64,000 nt of DNA from Desmospora activa DSM 45169 (GTDB taxonomy: Bacteria > Bacillota > Bacilli > Thermoactinomycetales > DSM-45169), in the NCBI RefSeq assembly GCF_003046315.1, contig NZ_PZZP01000001.1, positions 1,736,001 to 1,800,000 of the forward strand, written 5' to 3'. This document shows, piece by piece, positions 9,386-18,293 of this stretch (the stretch's first letter is position 1; every line of letters begins with the position of its first letter). A program made the translations under genes and the position numbers. The notes beneath the pieces were generated by a model. That model was not told the DNA's origin. It saw only the letters and a list, made by a program, of their open reading frames with translations, and made no database searches.

Positions 9386-10648
9386 TCACTTAAGAGCGGC
9401 CTCCAGTTTCTGCTGCAATAACTGCACAGTCGCATCCACCTTTCCTTGGGTGACAAAGCTGTTTACCGCTTGGTTGGTTTCTGTTACAAACCCTTCCGGA
9501 GCGGCAGAACCATGCGCCAAACTAGGGGTGAGTGCACTCTCTTTAAAGTCGTCCATCGTCTCCTGCCCATAAACATCATATTTCTCCCGATCGGCATCCA
9601 AGCGGGCGGGGATGGAACCTTTCAATGGATTAAAGGTATCCTGTCCTTCCACCGATCCCAGTACTTGCAGGAATTTTTTTGTTCCCTCCGGATTTTTGCT
9701 CCCTTTTGGCAGTCCGAAGGTATCAGTAATCACCATAAAGCTGCCTTCGCTCTCTGGCGTCTCAATCCAGTCGAAATCCTTCTTTGGTTCTAGCTTCAGA
9801 TCTGCGGTAAAATACCCTTTTGCCCAATCCCCCATCACATTCATCGCCGCGTCTCCCGATGCAACCATCTGTGCGGCATCCTGCCAGTTACGAGCAGCAT
9901 GATCCTTATTGGTGTACTGCAACATTTTTTTAAATGTCTCCAAAGCATCAATCACCTTCGGATCATCAAAAGGAATCTCTCCTGTCCATAACTTGTTGTA
10001 ATCATCCGGTCCCAACTTCCCCAACAGCACGGTTTCCAATAGATGGGTGGCGGCCCAGGATTCCTTATCACCCAAAGCCAATGGCACAATCCCCTTTTTT
10101 TTCAATTGATCCGCCACCTCAAAAAATTCAGCAAAGGTACGCGGTGGCTCAAGGCCATTCTCTTTAAAGATGGAGGGGCTATACCACAAAACATTTCCAC
10201 GGTGGATATTGACCGGCACACTGTAGATCTCACCCTCGTGACTGACGAGATCGATCAGCTCCTGTGGGAATTTATCATTCCATTCCTCCTGCTGATAAAG
10301 CTCAGTCAACGGTTCCATCTTATCCGCCGCCACCCAACTGTCATTTAACTCGGATCCGCCGTGAACCTGAAAAGTATCCGGTGGGTCATTTCCTTGCATT
10401 CGGGTAGCCAGAGTCGCTTTGGCATTGGTACCCGCCCCTCCGGCCACAGCTGCATTGTTGACGCGAATATCGGAATTTTCCTCTTCAAATAGCTGAATCA
10501 GCGCATTTAACCCCGCTTCTTCTCCTGCTCCTGTCCACCAACTAAAAATCTCTACTTCATTTCCACTCTGTCCCTCTGTTCCCCCGCCACAGGCCGTCAA
10601 CACAAGTAATACGGCGGTCAAAAAGGCAAATACCCGCTTTCTGCCCAT
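9386..10648 (-). CDS. extracellular sugar-binding lipoprotein, glucose/galactose type
   Basis: It is the lipid-anchored substrate-binding protein of the importer. A signal peptide ends in the lipobox LTAC at residues 17-20, followed by a Gly/Ser linker. The mature part reads VEIFSWWTGAGEEAGLNALI, then GNDPPDTFQVHGGSEL, YSVPVNIHRGNVLWY, NVMGDWAKGYF and GSIPARLD; these blocks closely follow, from memory, the Thermus glucose/galactose-binding protein (ttGBP) family. The full length of 420 residues is normal. The operon order is binding protein, permease, permease. A cre-like box lies 79 bases upstream. Confidence 0.9.
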   Translation of the reverse strand: MGRKRVFAFLTAVLLVLTACGGGTEGQSGNEVEIFSWWTGAGEEAGLNALIQLFEEENSDIRVNNAAVAGGAGTNAKATLATRMQGNDPPDTFQVHGGSELNDSWVAADKMEPLTELYQQEEWNDKFPQELIDLVSHEGEIYSVPVNIHRGNVLWYSPSIFKENGLEPPRTFAEFFEVADQLKKKGIVPLALGDKESWAATHLLETVLLGKLGPDDYNKLWTGEIPFDDPKVIDALETFKKMLQYTNKDHAARNWQDAAQMVASGDAAMNVMGDWAKGYFTADLKLEPKKDFDWIETPESEGSFMVITDTFGLPKGSKNPEGTKKFLQVLGSVEGQDTFNPLKGSIPARLDADREKYDVYGQETMDDFKESALTPSLAHGSAAPEGFVTETNQAVNSFVTQGKVDATVQLLQQKLEAALK

Positions 10649-10726
10649 GAATCGGCAGCCCCCTTCAATTTCACCAAATCAAAAAAGAACGTATTCTCTG
10701 ATATTTTAGCTTTCGATTGCCCTTTC

Positions 10727-10740
10727 TGTAAACCCTTTCA
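10727..10740 (-). promoter_or_regulatory. cre-like catabolite repression site
   Basis: In minus sense TGAAAGGGTTTACA matches the CcpA consensus TGWAANCGNTNWCA at all but one fixed position. It lies upstream of the sugar-binding protein gene, where CcpA control of a sugar importer would be expected. Confidence 0.5.
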
Positions 10741-10818
10741 TTTGTGCTTATCCGAACACTACAAGAAAAACGGAATCCAAGCAGCTGGACAAAATCCAAA
10801 AATCGATACAATGACAAG

Positions 10819-10853
10819 AAGATGTTCCAACCTTATTGCGGTTGAAACATCTT
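10819..10853 (-). terminator. hairpin at the end of the ROK gene
   Basis: AAGATGTTCCAACC (10819-10832) pairs with GGTTGAAACATCTT (10840-10853) with one mismatch. The ROK stop codon lies in the loop. The T tract after it in minus sense is poor, so termination may be partial and read-through into the importer genes possible. Confidence 0.55.
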
Positions 10854-12047
10854 CTTTAATACTAGTGTAGAAGCACCGATGGTGCCTGCTCTTTTGCCCA
10901 AGTCAGACACCACGATCGTAACATCGGCAGCTGGAAGAGTGAGCGACCGTTCATGCACCGTTTTCTTCAGGGAATCCAGGACATAATCACCAGCGGCAAA
11001 AACCCCGCCGTTAAGAATGATACGTCTGGGGTTGAGCAAATTAACCAGGTTTGCCAGGCCGATCCCCAGGTAACGCCCCGTATCGGCCAGGATTTTCTGG
11101 GCAAAGTCATCTCCCGCCTGTGCCGCTACTGTCAGATCGGAACCGGAGAGCTTCTCCCACTCTCCCTGCAGTTGTTCCCGTAAGAGCGAATGGGAACCAT
11201 GGCGCAATTTTTCCTGTGCTCTCCTTTCCATCGCCGGACCCGAGGCAAACGCCTCCAGGCAGCCGGTATTTCCACAACTACAACGGGGACCGGCAGCGTC
11301 GATCATGGTGTGACCCACCTCACCCGCTGTAAATGAGGGGCCGTGTACCAAGGAGCCGGCTGAAAAAATACCCGCTCCGATTCCGCTGCCCACATGAACA
11401 CAGATAAAGTCCGCTAAGCTTCTCCCCTGCCCAAACCAACTTTCAGCCAAAGCCATAGCACGGACATCGTTTTCCACCGTGACAGGCACATCGAAACGTT
11501 CCTCTAAAACGGCCCGCAATGGAATATCGCTTAAAGCGAGATTTGGTGCAAACAGAGAAATACCTTGATCGGGATCCACTAAACCATGCATCCCCACCCC
11601 AATTCCCAGCAGCGGAATTTGGCGCTGTTGAATCCCTGTCGCCAACCGCTGGATCACTTCCTGTACCGTCTGTAGGAATTGTTCCGCCGTAGGATTGGGC
11701 GGAATCGGGCGCTCTGACTCCTCCACCACTCGCCCATTTAGATTACACACCGCACCCCGCACCCGGTGGGCACTTACATAGACGCCAATCACCTGAAACG
11801 CGGATTGATTGATGGTGAGTAGGATCGGCTTACGGCCACCCGTCGATTCGCCCCGCTTCTGCTCCAACACAATCCCAGACTCTATCAATTCGCCAACGAT
11901 ATTGGTTACCGTGGGAGGTGTCAGTTTAGTCATCTTGGCGATCTCCACCCTTGATATCGGGCCATGGAAGCGAATGATATTTAATATCGTCGATTTATTG
12001 ATGGATTTCATCCATCGAAAGCTTCCTGTCTGCAGCGGGCCTTCCAA
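10833..12047 (-). CDS. ROK-family transcriptional repressor (XylR/NagC type)
   Basis: It is a cytoplasmic sugar-responsive DNA-binding regulator. Residues about 10-75 form a winged helix (INKSTILNIIRFHGPISRVEIAKM, TPPTVTNIVGELI), and the ROK sugar-binding half follows, with the GxGxGxG-type block VHVGSGIGAGIF and the zinc motif CSCGNTGCLEAFAS. The TTG at 12047 is preceded by AAAGGTG; an ATG at 12011 would cut into the usual N-terminus of XylR-like proteins. It lies between the Leloir genes and the glucose/galactose importer on the same strand and is the likely repressor of both; a galactose-related inducer is inferred only. Confidence 0.88.
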   Translation of the reverse strand: MEGPLQTGSFRWMKSINKSTILNIIRFHGPISRVEIAKMTKLTPPTVTNIVGELIESGIVLEQKRGESTGGRKPILLTINQSAFQVIGVYVSAHRVRGAVCNLNGRVVEESERPIPPNPTAEQFLQTVQEVIQRLATGIQQRQIPLLGIGVGMHGLVDPDQGISLFAPNLALSDIPLRAVLEERFDVPVTVENDVRAMALAESWFGQGRSLADFICVHVGSGIGAGIFSAGSLVHGPSFTAGEVGHTMIDAAGPRCSCGNTGCLEAFASGPAMERRAQEKLRHGSHSLLREQLQGEWEKLSGSDLTVAAQAGDDFAQKILADTGRYLGIGLANLVNLLNPRRIILNGGVFAAGDYVLDSLKKTVHERSLTLPAADVTIVVSDLGKRAGTIGASTLVLKKMFQPQ

Positions 12048-12101
12048 AGTCCATCACACCTTTAGTCAAAAGACATAACCCTCTTATTTCTGCCACACTC
12101 C

Positions 12102-13238
12102 TTATGACTCCCCCACCAGAATATCCGGACGTAAAATCGTTCCCTTCGCTTGTTTGACGTTTAGATAGACCCACTCTCCGGTATGGGTAAGAACCTCGTT
12201 CTCTTTTTCCCCTACCAGTATCGTATCTTCCGATTTTAATCCCGGCAAGGAGGGATTCCAGGCAAAGGCTTGGTGTAAGCGAACCACATCTTGGTTATCT
12301 GGTGTAGCAAACCCTTCTCGCGATGCATATCCGGTAGGACCACCCTGATGCAACCAGCGCCAGGAATCAGGATAACCCGCCTCTTGATACCCTTCCACCG
12401 CCTGAGCAAACACCTGGGAGAGCGGAACATCCGGACGGGTGGCGGTAATCATGGCGGCATCAATCTCCGCCAGTTCTTGCCGCCGCCTCTCGATTTCATC
12501 CGGCAGGGGACCAAAATGGACCATCCGGGTAAGATTGGTGACTAACCCCCATCGTTCCGCACATAAAACCAGCATTAGATGCTTTTTCAGCCTGTTATTC
12601 GTCGGCAACGGGTGGCGAAAACGGCTGATGCGCTCATCTGCCGCCACCAGCACCACCGGCGTCCGCATCCCTTGGGCCCAGGTGCGGTGCGCCACTTCAG
12701 CCGCCACTTCATACTCAGTTACGCCGGGACGGACATCGCGACAAACCGATTCCAACACCCGGGCGGCAGACAAGCTCAACTCCCGATAGCGGCGTCGTTC
12801 CGACGGGTCCAGAACCCACGAGAGGGCTGCCACTTCAGCGGTGAGTGCAACAAAGGTGTGAGCAGACGGCAGCGAAACAAAAACATCTCCCCCCACCCGC
12901 AGCCCCTGACAGAGACGATCCAACACACCTGCGGTTCCCTCGGTCCAATCCGCCGTTTCCATCTCTATATCCAGTCCGACCAATTCTTCCTCCGCGATGC
13001 GGGCGGACTCCATGCTGGTCGTCACACATACCAAACGATCAGGTAGCAACAGTAGATCTGCCACCCCCTCTGACACACTTAATCCAATGTGATTTAAGCG
13101 TCCTCCCGTCAACCACGAGAAGCTTCGCCGTTTCCGCAGGAGCAGAGCATCCAACCCCCGTTCATCCATCCAGGATCGAACCCGTTTCAAACGCTGGTTT
13201 ACTTCTACCGCAGTATCCAACAGCGTTATCGTATTCAT
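12102..13238 (-). CDS. M24 (pita-bread) family protein with degenerate metal site
   Basis: The 378-residue protein has the two-domain layout of Xaa-Pro aminopeptidase/creatinase proteins: a creatinase-like N-domain (to about residue 140) and an M24 C-domain. The positions of the five metal ligands are mostly lost: V224 and N235 stand where two Asp are expected (VTNLTR for xSDxTR), the GHG histidine is replaced (HQGGPTGY), N328 stands for the first Glu (WNPS for IEPG), and only E337 (SEDTILV) remains. It is therefore unlikely to be a metallopeptidase. The ATG overlaps the galE stop (ATGA) after AAGGAGG, so it is co-translated with the galactose enzymes. Confidence 0.82.
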   Translation of the reverse strand: MNTITLLDTAVEVNQRLKRVRSWMDERGLDALLLRKRRSFSWLTGGRLNHIGLSVSEGVADLLLLPDRLVCVTTSMESARIAEEELVGLDIEMETADWTEGTAGVLDRLCQGLRVGGDVFVSLPSAHTFVALTAEVAALSWVLDPSERRRYRELSLSAARVLESVCRDVRPGVTEYEVAAEVAHRTWAQGMRTPVVLVAADERISRFRHPLPTNNRLKKHLMLVLCAERWGLVTNLTRMVHFGPLPDEIERRRQELAEIDAAMITATRPDVPLSQVFAQAVEGYQEAGYPDSWRWLHQGGPTGYASREGFATPDNQDVVRLHQAFAWNPSLPGLKSEDTILVGEKENEVLTHTGEWVYLNVKQAKGTILRPDILVGES

Positions 13239-14236
13239 TTGCCGCCTCCTTTTTCATCTGCAAAACCGTCGGGATGATGATAATGCCACTCCCACGCGCT
13301 GCTGATAATCGTTTCTAATCGGGTGTGAGTCGGTTCCCATCCCAATTCCTGTCGAGCCCGCTCATGGGATGCGATCAAGACAGCAGGATCACCGGCACGC
13401 CGCGGGCCACTCGTTACCGTAATCGTACGGCCGGTCACCCGTTCCGCCTCCTCAATCACTTGTCGTACGGAAAAACCGGTTCCACTCCCAAGGTTATAGA
13501 TCCCGCTCGCTCCCCCTTCACGTAGCCGCTTCAGCGCCAAAGCATGCGCATGAGCCAAATCCTTCACATGGACATAATCGCGGATACAGGTTCCATCGGG
13601 CGTGGGATAATCGTCGCCAAAAACCGTAATCGTCTCCCGCTGCCCCAATGCCGTCTTTAACACCAACGGCACCAAATGGGTCTCCGGATCATGATCTTCC
13701 CCCAGATCTCGATCCCAGGCTCCTGCTGCGTTAAAATAGCGCAAACAAACGAAGCGAATGCCATGCGCCTGTTCCGCCCAGCCCAACATATGCTCAATCG
13801 CCCATTTGGTCTCCCCGTAAGGAGAAGCGGGAGCGGTGGAGTCCGTCTCCAGGATGGGAACTCGCTTTGGTTCGCCGTAGACCGCCGCTGTGGAGGAGAA
13901 GACAATCCTATCCACTCCGTGGTCCGCCATCGCTGCCAACAGTGTGCGCGTTCCGTTGATGTTGTTGTCATAGTAATCCAGGGGACGCTGTGTGCTTTCA
14001 CCCACTAAGGATGAGGCTGCAAAATGGATCACTGCCTCGATCGAATAAGTTTGGAACAGCCGGTCCAACTCTTCCCGATCACGGATATCGCCCTCGATCA
14101 AGGGGGAGTGTTGCACTGCTTTGCGATGACCGGTACGCAAATGATCCAGTACTACCACCTCTTCCCCCGCTTCCTGTAACCAACGTACCGTATGGCTGCC
14201 GATATAACCGGCACCACCGGTTACGAGGATCGCCAT
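13235..14236 (-). CDS. galE: UDP-glucose 4-epimerase
   Basis: It interconverts UDP-galactose and UDP-glucose with bound NAD, the last step of the Leloir pathway. The Rossmann motif VTGGAGYIGSH is at the N-terminus and the catalytic YxxxK appears as YGETKWAIEHML. I start at ATG 14236, six bases after AGGAGG, giving 333 residues (family about 330-340); the frame is open upstream but that part overlaps galK and has no Rossmann start. It overlaps galK by 16 bases and the M24 gene by 4. Confidence 0.95.
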   Translation of the reverse strand: MAILVTGGAGYIGSHTVRWLQEAGEEVVVLDHLRTGHRKAVQHSPLIEGDIRDREELDRLFQTYSIEAVIHFAASSLVGESTQRPLDYYDNNINGTRTLLAAMADHGVDRIVFSSTAAVYGEPKRVPILETDSTAPASPYGETKWAIEHMLGWAEQAHGIRFVCLRYFNAAGAWDRDLGEDHDPETHLVPLVLKTALGQRETITVFGDDYPTPDGTCIRDYVHVKDLAHAHALALKRLREGGASGIYNLGSGTGFSVRQVIEEAERVTGRTITVTSGPRRAGDPAVLIASHERARQELGWEPTHTRLETIISSAWEWHYHHPDGFADEKGGGK

Positions 14237-15414
14237 GAAAACACCTCCTGTGTCCGTTCGCGGGCTCCTGCTCCGATGCGGCAGGGAATCACCCGCGGTG
14301 TCAAGCCTGTCTTCTTGCCATAGTGGGTTGTCACTCGCTCCACAAACCCTTCCGCCTCCGTCGCCTTTACCAGATGAACCGTACACCCGCCAAATCCGGC
14401 CCCTGTCATCCGTGAACCGACACAAGCGGAATCTGCCATCGCCGCTTCAAACAGGGCATCCAGTTCGTATCCCGTCACTTCATACTGATCGCGCAACGAG
14501 CGGTGAGAGGCGGCCATCCATTTACCGAACGCCGCTACATCCCCTCGTTTCAACGCTTCCGCCGACTGTTGCACGCGGTCATTTTCGGTGATGACATGCT
14601 GTAAGCGCTTGATCGATTCATCTGAAGTAAGATGAGGCACCAATCGCTCCCACTGCTCGGCAGTAACATCGGCCAGTCGACAGTCCGGCGGGAGTAGCGC
14701 TGACAGTTGACGCCATCCCTGTTCCAATTCGGCTCGCCGCTCATTGTACCGGGAGCCGTCCAACCCCCGTTCTTTGCCGCTATGAATGATGATCAGCTGA
14801 TAGTCGCCCAACTCAAGGGGAATCCATTCAAACTGCATATGATCGCAACGGAGCAAAATACCGTGTCCTTCTCGCCCCATCACCGATGTAAACGGATCCA
14901 AAATACCGCATTGCACACCGATAAACTCATTTTCCGCCTTTTGTACCAGATGCGCCAACGCCGGTTTCTCCCAGCGCTTTTCCGGTTCTAACGCCGCCAG
15001 AGCCGTCGCTGTCGCCATTTGAATCGACGCCGACGAGGAGAGACCGGCGCTTACCGGCATATCCCCTGCAAACAACAGGTCAGCTCCCGACAATGCGGCC
15101 CCTTCCTCTTTCATCACCCGAATGACACCGCGGGGATATCGGGTCCACCCGCCCACAGTTGCATCACCGACATCCGCCCCCATTCCTTCCCATGTTTCCG
15201 GAAACTGTGTCGATGCCAGACGGAACTTTCCATCCGATCGCGGACGCACAGCCACCCATGTCCCCACATCCAAGGCGGCGGGAAATACAAATCCACCGCT
15301 ATAATCCGTGTGATCCCCGATCAGATTAATCCGTCCTGGGGCGAAAAACAACTGGGTTGGCTTTGCAGTAAACTTTTGCTGAAAAGCATCATACAAATGT
15401 GCGCTCCCTTTCAT
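14221..15414 (-). CDS. galK: galactokinase
   Basis: It phosphorylates galactose to galactose-1-phosphate with ATP. The galactokinase signature APGRINLIGDHTDYSGGFV is near the N-terminus and the GHMP motif PVSAGLSSSASIQMA follows; the third motif GAGFGGCTVHL is near the C-terminus. The ATG at 15414 lies six bases after GAAGGGGG; an ATG at 15420 forms ATGA with the galT stop but sits directly on the ribosome binding site. Length is 397 residues, normal for the family. It is the second gene of galT-galK-galE. Confidence 0.95.
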   Translation of the reverse strand: MKGSAHLYDAFQQKFTAKPTQLFFAPGRINLIGDHTDYSGGFVFPAALDVGTWVAVRPRSDGKFRLASTQFPETWEGMGADVGDATVGGWTRYPRGVIRVMKEEGAALSGADLLFAGDMPVSAGLSSSASIQMATATALAALEPEKRWEKPALAHLVQKAENEFIGVQCGILDPFTSVMGREGHGILLRCDHMQFEWIPLELGDYQLIIIHSGKERGLDGSRYNERRAELEQGWRQLSALLPPDCRLADVTAEQWERLVPHLTSDESIKRLQHVITENDRVQQSAEALKRGDVAAFGKWMAASHRSLRDQYEVTGYELDALFEAAMADSACVGSRMTGAGFGGCTVHLVKATEAEGFVERVTTHYGKKTGLTPRVIPCRIGAGARERTQEVFSWRSS

Positions 15415-15416
15415 CG

Positions 15417-16391
15417 TCATCCCCCTTCCCGCTCTATAAAGCGCTGATGCGCAGCCCGCAACTGTTCTGCCGTCTCTTCTACCGCATGGGGATTGCAAGC
15501 CGCCCATGCTCCCATCTCCGAAGAGGCGTAATATTTCAATTTATCCGCTTCTCGGAGGGGTGGATAAAACTCGATATGAAAGTGATAATGCTCCTCTACG
15601 TCTTCTCCGTTGACCGGGCGTTGGTGCAACACCATCATATAAGGAAAAGGGCGCTCAAACAGTTGATCAAATGCACCCGTCATCTCCCGCAATATCGAGG
15701 CTAATGCCGTTCGCTCAGCGGCTGTAAGTTGATCCAACCCTGTCAGATGCCGCTTGCTGGTGATAAACAAACCATAGGGGTAATCCGTAAAAAAAGGAAG
15801 GTAAGCCGAAAATCCATCATTTTCAGCGATAATGCGCTTGCCGAATGCCCGCTCCTCCTGATTCATATCACAGAGGAGACAGGAGCCGGTTCGTTCAAAA
15901 TGGCGGCGACAATTGTGCAACTCCGTCCCAATTTTTAGAGGCATTTGCGAATAAGCATAGATCTGGCCGTGGGGATGAGGCATGGTTACCCCTACTTCTT
16001 CCCCCCGATTTTCAAAGATGAGGATGTACTGATGGTGTGGATCTTTTTCCAGCTCCACAAACCGATTGGTCCATAGGTCGATCAATTTTTCAATATGGGA
16101 GACTGGTAACTCCGGCAAAGTGGCGGTGTGATCCGGTGAGTAGAGAATCACCTCACATTTGCCGATCGCCGGTTTCGTCTGGTACAGACCGGAACCGACC
16201 AGGTCCGGAGCAGGCGGATCCGGCATCAGGGCGGGAAAATCATTGTCATACTTCCAGACGTCGTAATGTTCCGGCACTTTCCCTGAGCCCGGGCAAAAAG
16301 GGCAATCGGTCTTGGGCATATTGGGGCGGTTTTTGCGGTTGGAAGCGACCATTGTCCAATCGTCCAACAAGGGGTTATAGCGCAGCTCCAT
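15417..16391 (-). CDS. galT: galactose-1-phosphate uridylyltransferase (GalT, HIT superfamily)
   Basis: It exchanges UMP between UDP-glucose and galactose-1-phosphate. This is the class I enzyme of the HIT superfamily (324 residues), unlike the unrelated class II enzyme of B. subtilis. The active-site HPHGQ motif is present (VTMPHPHGQIYAY), a CPFC zinc pair lies near residue 30, and a second segment HYHFHIEFYPP is near the C-terminus. GAGGAG directly precedes the ATG. It is the first gene of the operon; its promoter must lie in the 170-base spacer to pgm. Confidence 0.95.
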   Translation of the reverse strand: MELRYNPLLDDWTMVASNRKNRPNMPKTDCPFCPGSGKVPEHYDVWKYDNDFPALMPDPPAPDLVGSGLYQTKPAIGKCEVILYSPDHTATLPELPVSHIEKLIDLWTNRFVELEKDPHHQYILIFENRGEEVGVTMPHPHGQIYAYSQMPLKIGTELHNCRRHFERTGSCLLCDMNQEERAFGKRIIAENDGFSAYLPFFTDYPYGLFITSKRHLTGLDQLTAAERTALASILREMTGAFDQLFERPFPYMMVLHQRPVNGEDVEEHYHFHIEFYPPLREADKLKYYASSEMGAWAACNPHAVEETAEQLRAAHQRFIEREGG

Positions 16392-16561
16392 CTCCTCACC
16401 CTTTTCTTCATTAAATTAATTAATTATCTTCGCCCTATGATAACGCATTCATCTATTTTTTGAAAGTACTTGTTCCAAAAAAATAAATCCTGACATCTTT
16501 CTGACATCCATGATATGTTATTTTTAATACGATACACTCAACCTTGTTGGGAGGATGGTCC
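16392..16561. promoter_or_regulatory. divergent galT/pgm promoter region
   Basis: This AT-rich spacer must carry both promoters. Toward galT, TATCAT preceded at 17 bases by TTTCAA is a weak candidate; toward pgm, CTGACA at 16501-16506 with TAATAC about 18 bases on is equally weak. No convincing operator palindrome is visible. Confidence 0.4.
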
Positions 16562-18241
16562 ATGCAATCCGTTATCGATCGCTGGCTTCACTGCCCGGAA
16601 TTGGATGAAGAAATGAAACAGCAGTTGCTCGCCTACTCAGATGCGGATAAGGAAGATGCTTTTTATCGCCATCTCGCTTTTGGCACCGCTGGTATGCGCG
16701 GATTGATCGGTCCTGGAACCAATCGCATCAACCGCTTTACCGTACGCCGGGTAACCGAAGGATTGGCGCAAATGCTGTCCATGCAAACACAAGCATCGGA
16801 AAAAGGTGTTGCCATCGCCTACGATTCCCGCCGCTTTTCACAAACGTTTGCACAAGAAGCGGCTTCCCACTTGGCATACCACGGAATTCGCGTCCATCTA
16901 TTTCCCTCTCTTCGCCCCACCCCTGTCCTCTCCTTTGCTGTGCGCCATCTGCAAGCTGCCGCCGGCATCATGATCACCGCCAGCCACAACCCCGCCGCAT
17001 ACAACGGCTACAAGGTATACGGAGAAGATGGGGCGCAAATGCCTCCAGACAAGGTGGACACTATTTTACACGAGCTAAAACAAATAGAGAATGAACTAGC
17101 CTTGGATACGGGAACATGGGAGGAGGGGATCGCCTCCGGAAGGATTCAGATTATCTCTTCCGAGGTAGACCAAGCCTATCTCGATCATGTGCTCTCCCTT
17201 TCCCTCAGGGGTAAGCACCCCAGCCACGCATCGCTGCGGGTGGTGTTTACCCCTCTTCACGGAACCGGTACAAAACCGGTGGAACAGGCTCTCCAAGCAC
17301 TCGGCTTCTCCCGGTTGGAGACGGTAAAGCGGCAGGCGATACCCGATCCCGCCTTTACTACGGTTTCCTCTCCCAACCCGGAAGATCCCAACGCTTTTTC
17401 CCTAGCTTTAGAGCAAGCGGAGGCAACGGATGCGGATCTTATCATCGCTACCGACCCTGACGCCGATCGCCTCGGGTTATTGGCTCGTGGCTCCGATGGC
17501 CGCTTTCACACCTTTAACGGTAATCAGATCGGCGCATTGCTGCTGGATTACCTTTTAAAACAACGACAAGCACAGGGAAGCCTCCCGCCAAACGGCGTCG
17601 TCTTTAAATCGATCGTCACCTCAGAGTTGGGCCGTGCCATAGCGGCGGAATACGGGGTAAAAACCAGCGATACCCTGACCGGATTTAAATATATCGCCGA
17701 AGGAATCGCTGAAAAAGAGGCGAGCGGAGAAGACACCTTTCTATTTGGTTATGAGGAGAGTTACGGCTACCTGATCGGCAGTTTTGTCCGTGATAAAGAT
17801 GCCGTCCAGGCGGCGATGATGTGCTGTGAGATGGCCGCCTATCACCGCGAACAGGGCCGGACATTGGAGCAAGCGCTGGCAGATATCGACCGTCAGTTCG
17901 GTGCCTATCGGGAATCACTTTTCTCCTTTACCTTTCAGGGAAAGGCGGGAGTGGATCGTATGCAAGCCATCATAGAGCAGTTTCGCACTGTACCGCCGCA
18001 TCATATCGGCGGATTAACCGTGGAGCGGGTTCGCGACTTTGCCAAGGGCTTGGACGGGCTCCCCTCCGCCGATGTGCTTCGCTTTGAATGCAACGGGGAC
18101 GCATGGCTGGCCATTCGCCCTTCTGGAACCGAGCCCAAGATTAAGTTTTATTTTGGGACACGCGCCACCACCAAGGAGGAAGCGGAAGTATTGCTAAAAC
18201 TGATGCGCCAATCAGTTCGGGATATGATTGAAGCCGAATGA
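16562..18241 (+). CDS. pgcA: alpha-phosphoglucomutase
   Basis: It interconverts glucose-1-phosphate and glucose-6-phosphate and so connects the Leloir pathway and cell-envelope glucolipid synthesis to glycolysis. The catalytic serine loop TASHNPAAYNGYKVY, the magnesium loop ATDPDADRLG, the sugar loop GYEESYGYLIG and the phosphate loop RPSGTEPKIKFYF are all intact. The ATG at 16562 follows GGGAGGA; length is 559 residues, as for PgcA of Bacillus (about 580). It is divergent from galT and convergent with the DUF3179 gene. Confidence 0.94.
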   Translation: MQSVIDRWLHCPELDEEMKQQLLAYSDADKEDAFYRHLAFGTAGMRGLIGPGTNRINRFTVRRVTEGLAQMLSMQTQASEKGVAIAYDSRRFSQTFAQEAASHLAYHGIRVHLFPSLRPTPVLSFAVRHLQAAAGIMITASHNPAAYNGYKVYGEDGAQMPPDKVDTILHELKQIENELALDTGTWEEGIASGRIQIISSEVDQAYLDHVLSLSLRGKHPSHASLRVVFTPLHGTGTKPVEQALQALGFSRLETVKRQAIPDPAFTTVSSPNPEDPNAFSLALEQAEATDADLIIATDPDADRLGLLARGSDGRFHTFNGNQIGALLLDYLLKQRQAQGSLPPNGVVFKSIVTSELGRAIAAEYGVKTSDTLTGFKYIAEGIAEKEASGEDTFLFGYEESYGYLIGSFVRDKDAVQAAMMCCEMAAYHREQGRTLEQALADIDRQFGAYRESLFSFTFQGKAGVDRMQAIIEQFRTVPPHHIGGLTVERVRDFAKGLDGLPSADVLRFECNGDAWLAIRPSGTEPKIKFYFGTRATTKEEAEVLLKLMRQSVRDMIEAE

Positions 18242-18281
18242 TACTTTAAACCCCCTGATGTAGTCAGGGGGTTTAAAGTAT
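18241..18281. terminator. 18-bp perfect palindrome, bidirectional terminator
   Basis: ATACTTTAAACCCCCTGA (18241-18258) is perfectly complementary to the arm at 18264-18281 around the loop TGTAG. It lies between the convergent pgm and DUF3179 genes and begins on the last base of the pgm stop codon. The inner GC core followed by GTTTAAAG can work on either strand. Confidence 0.8.
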
Positions 18282-18293
18282 CATCCAGACTGC

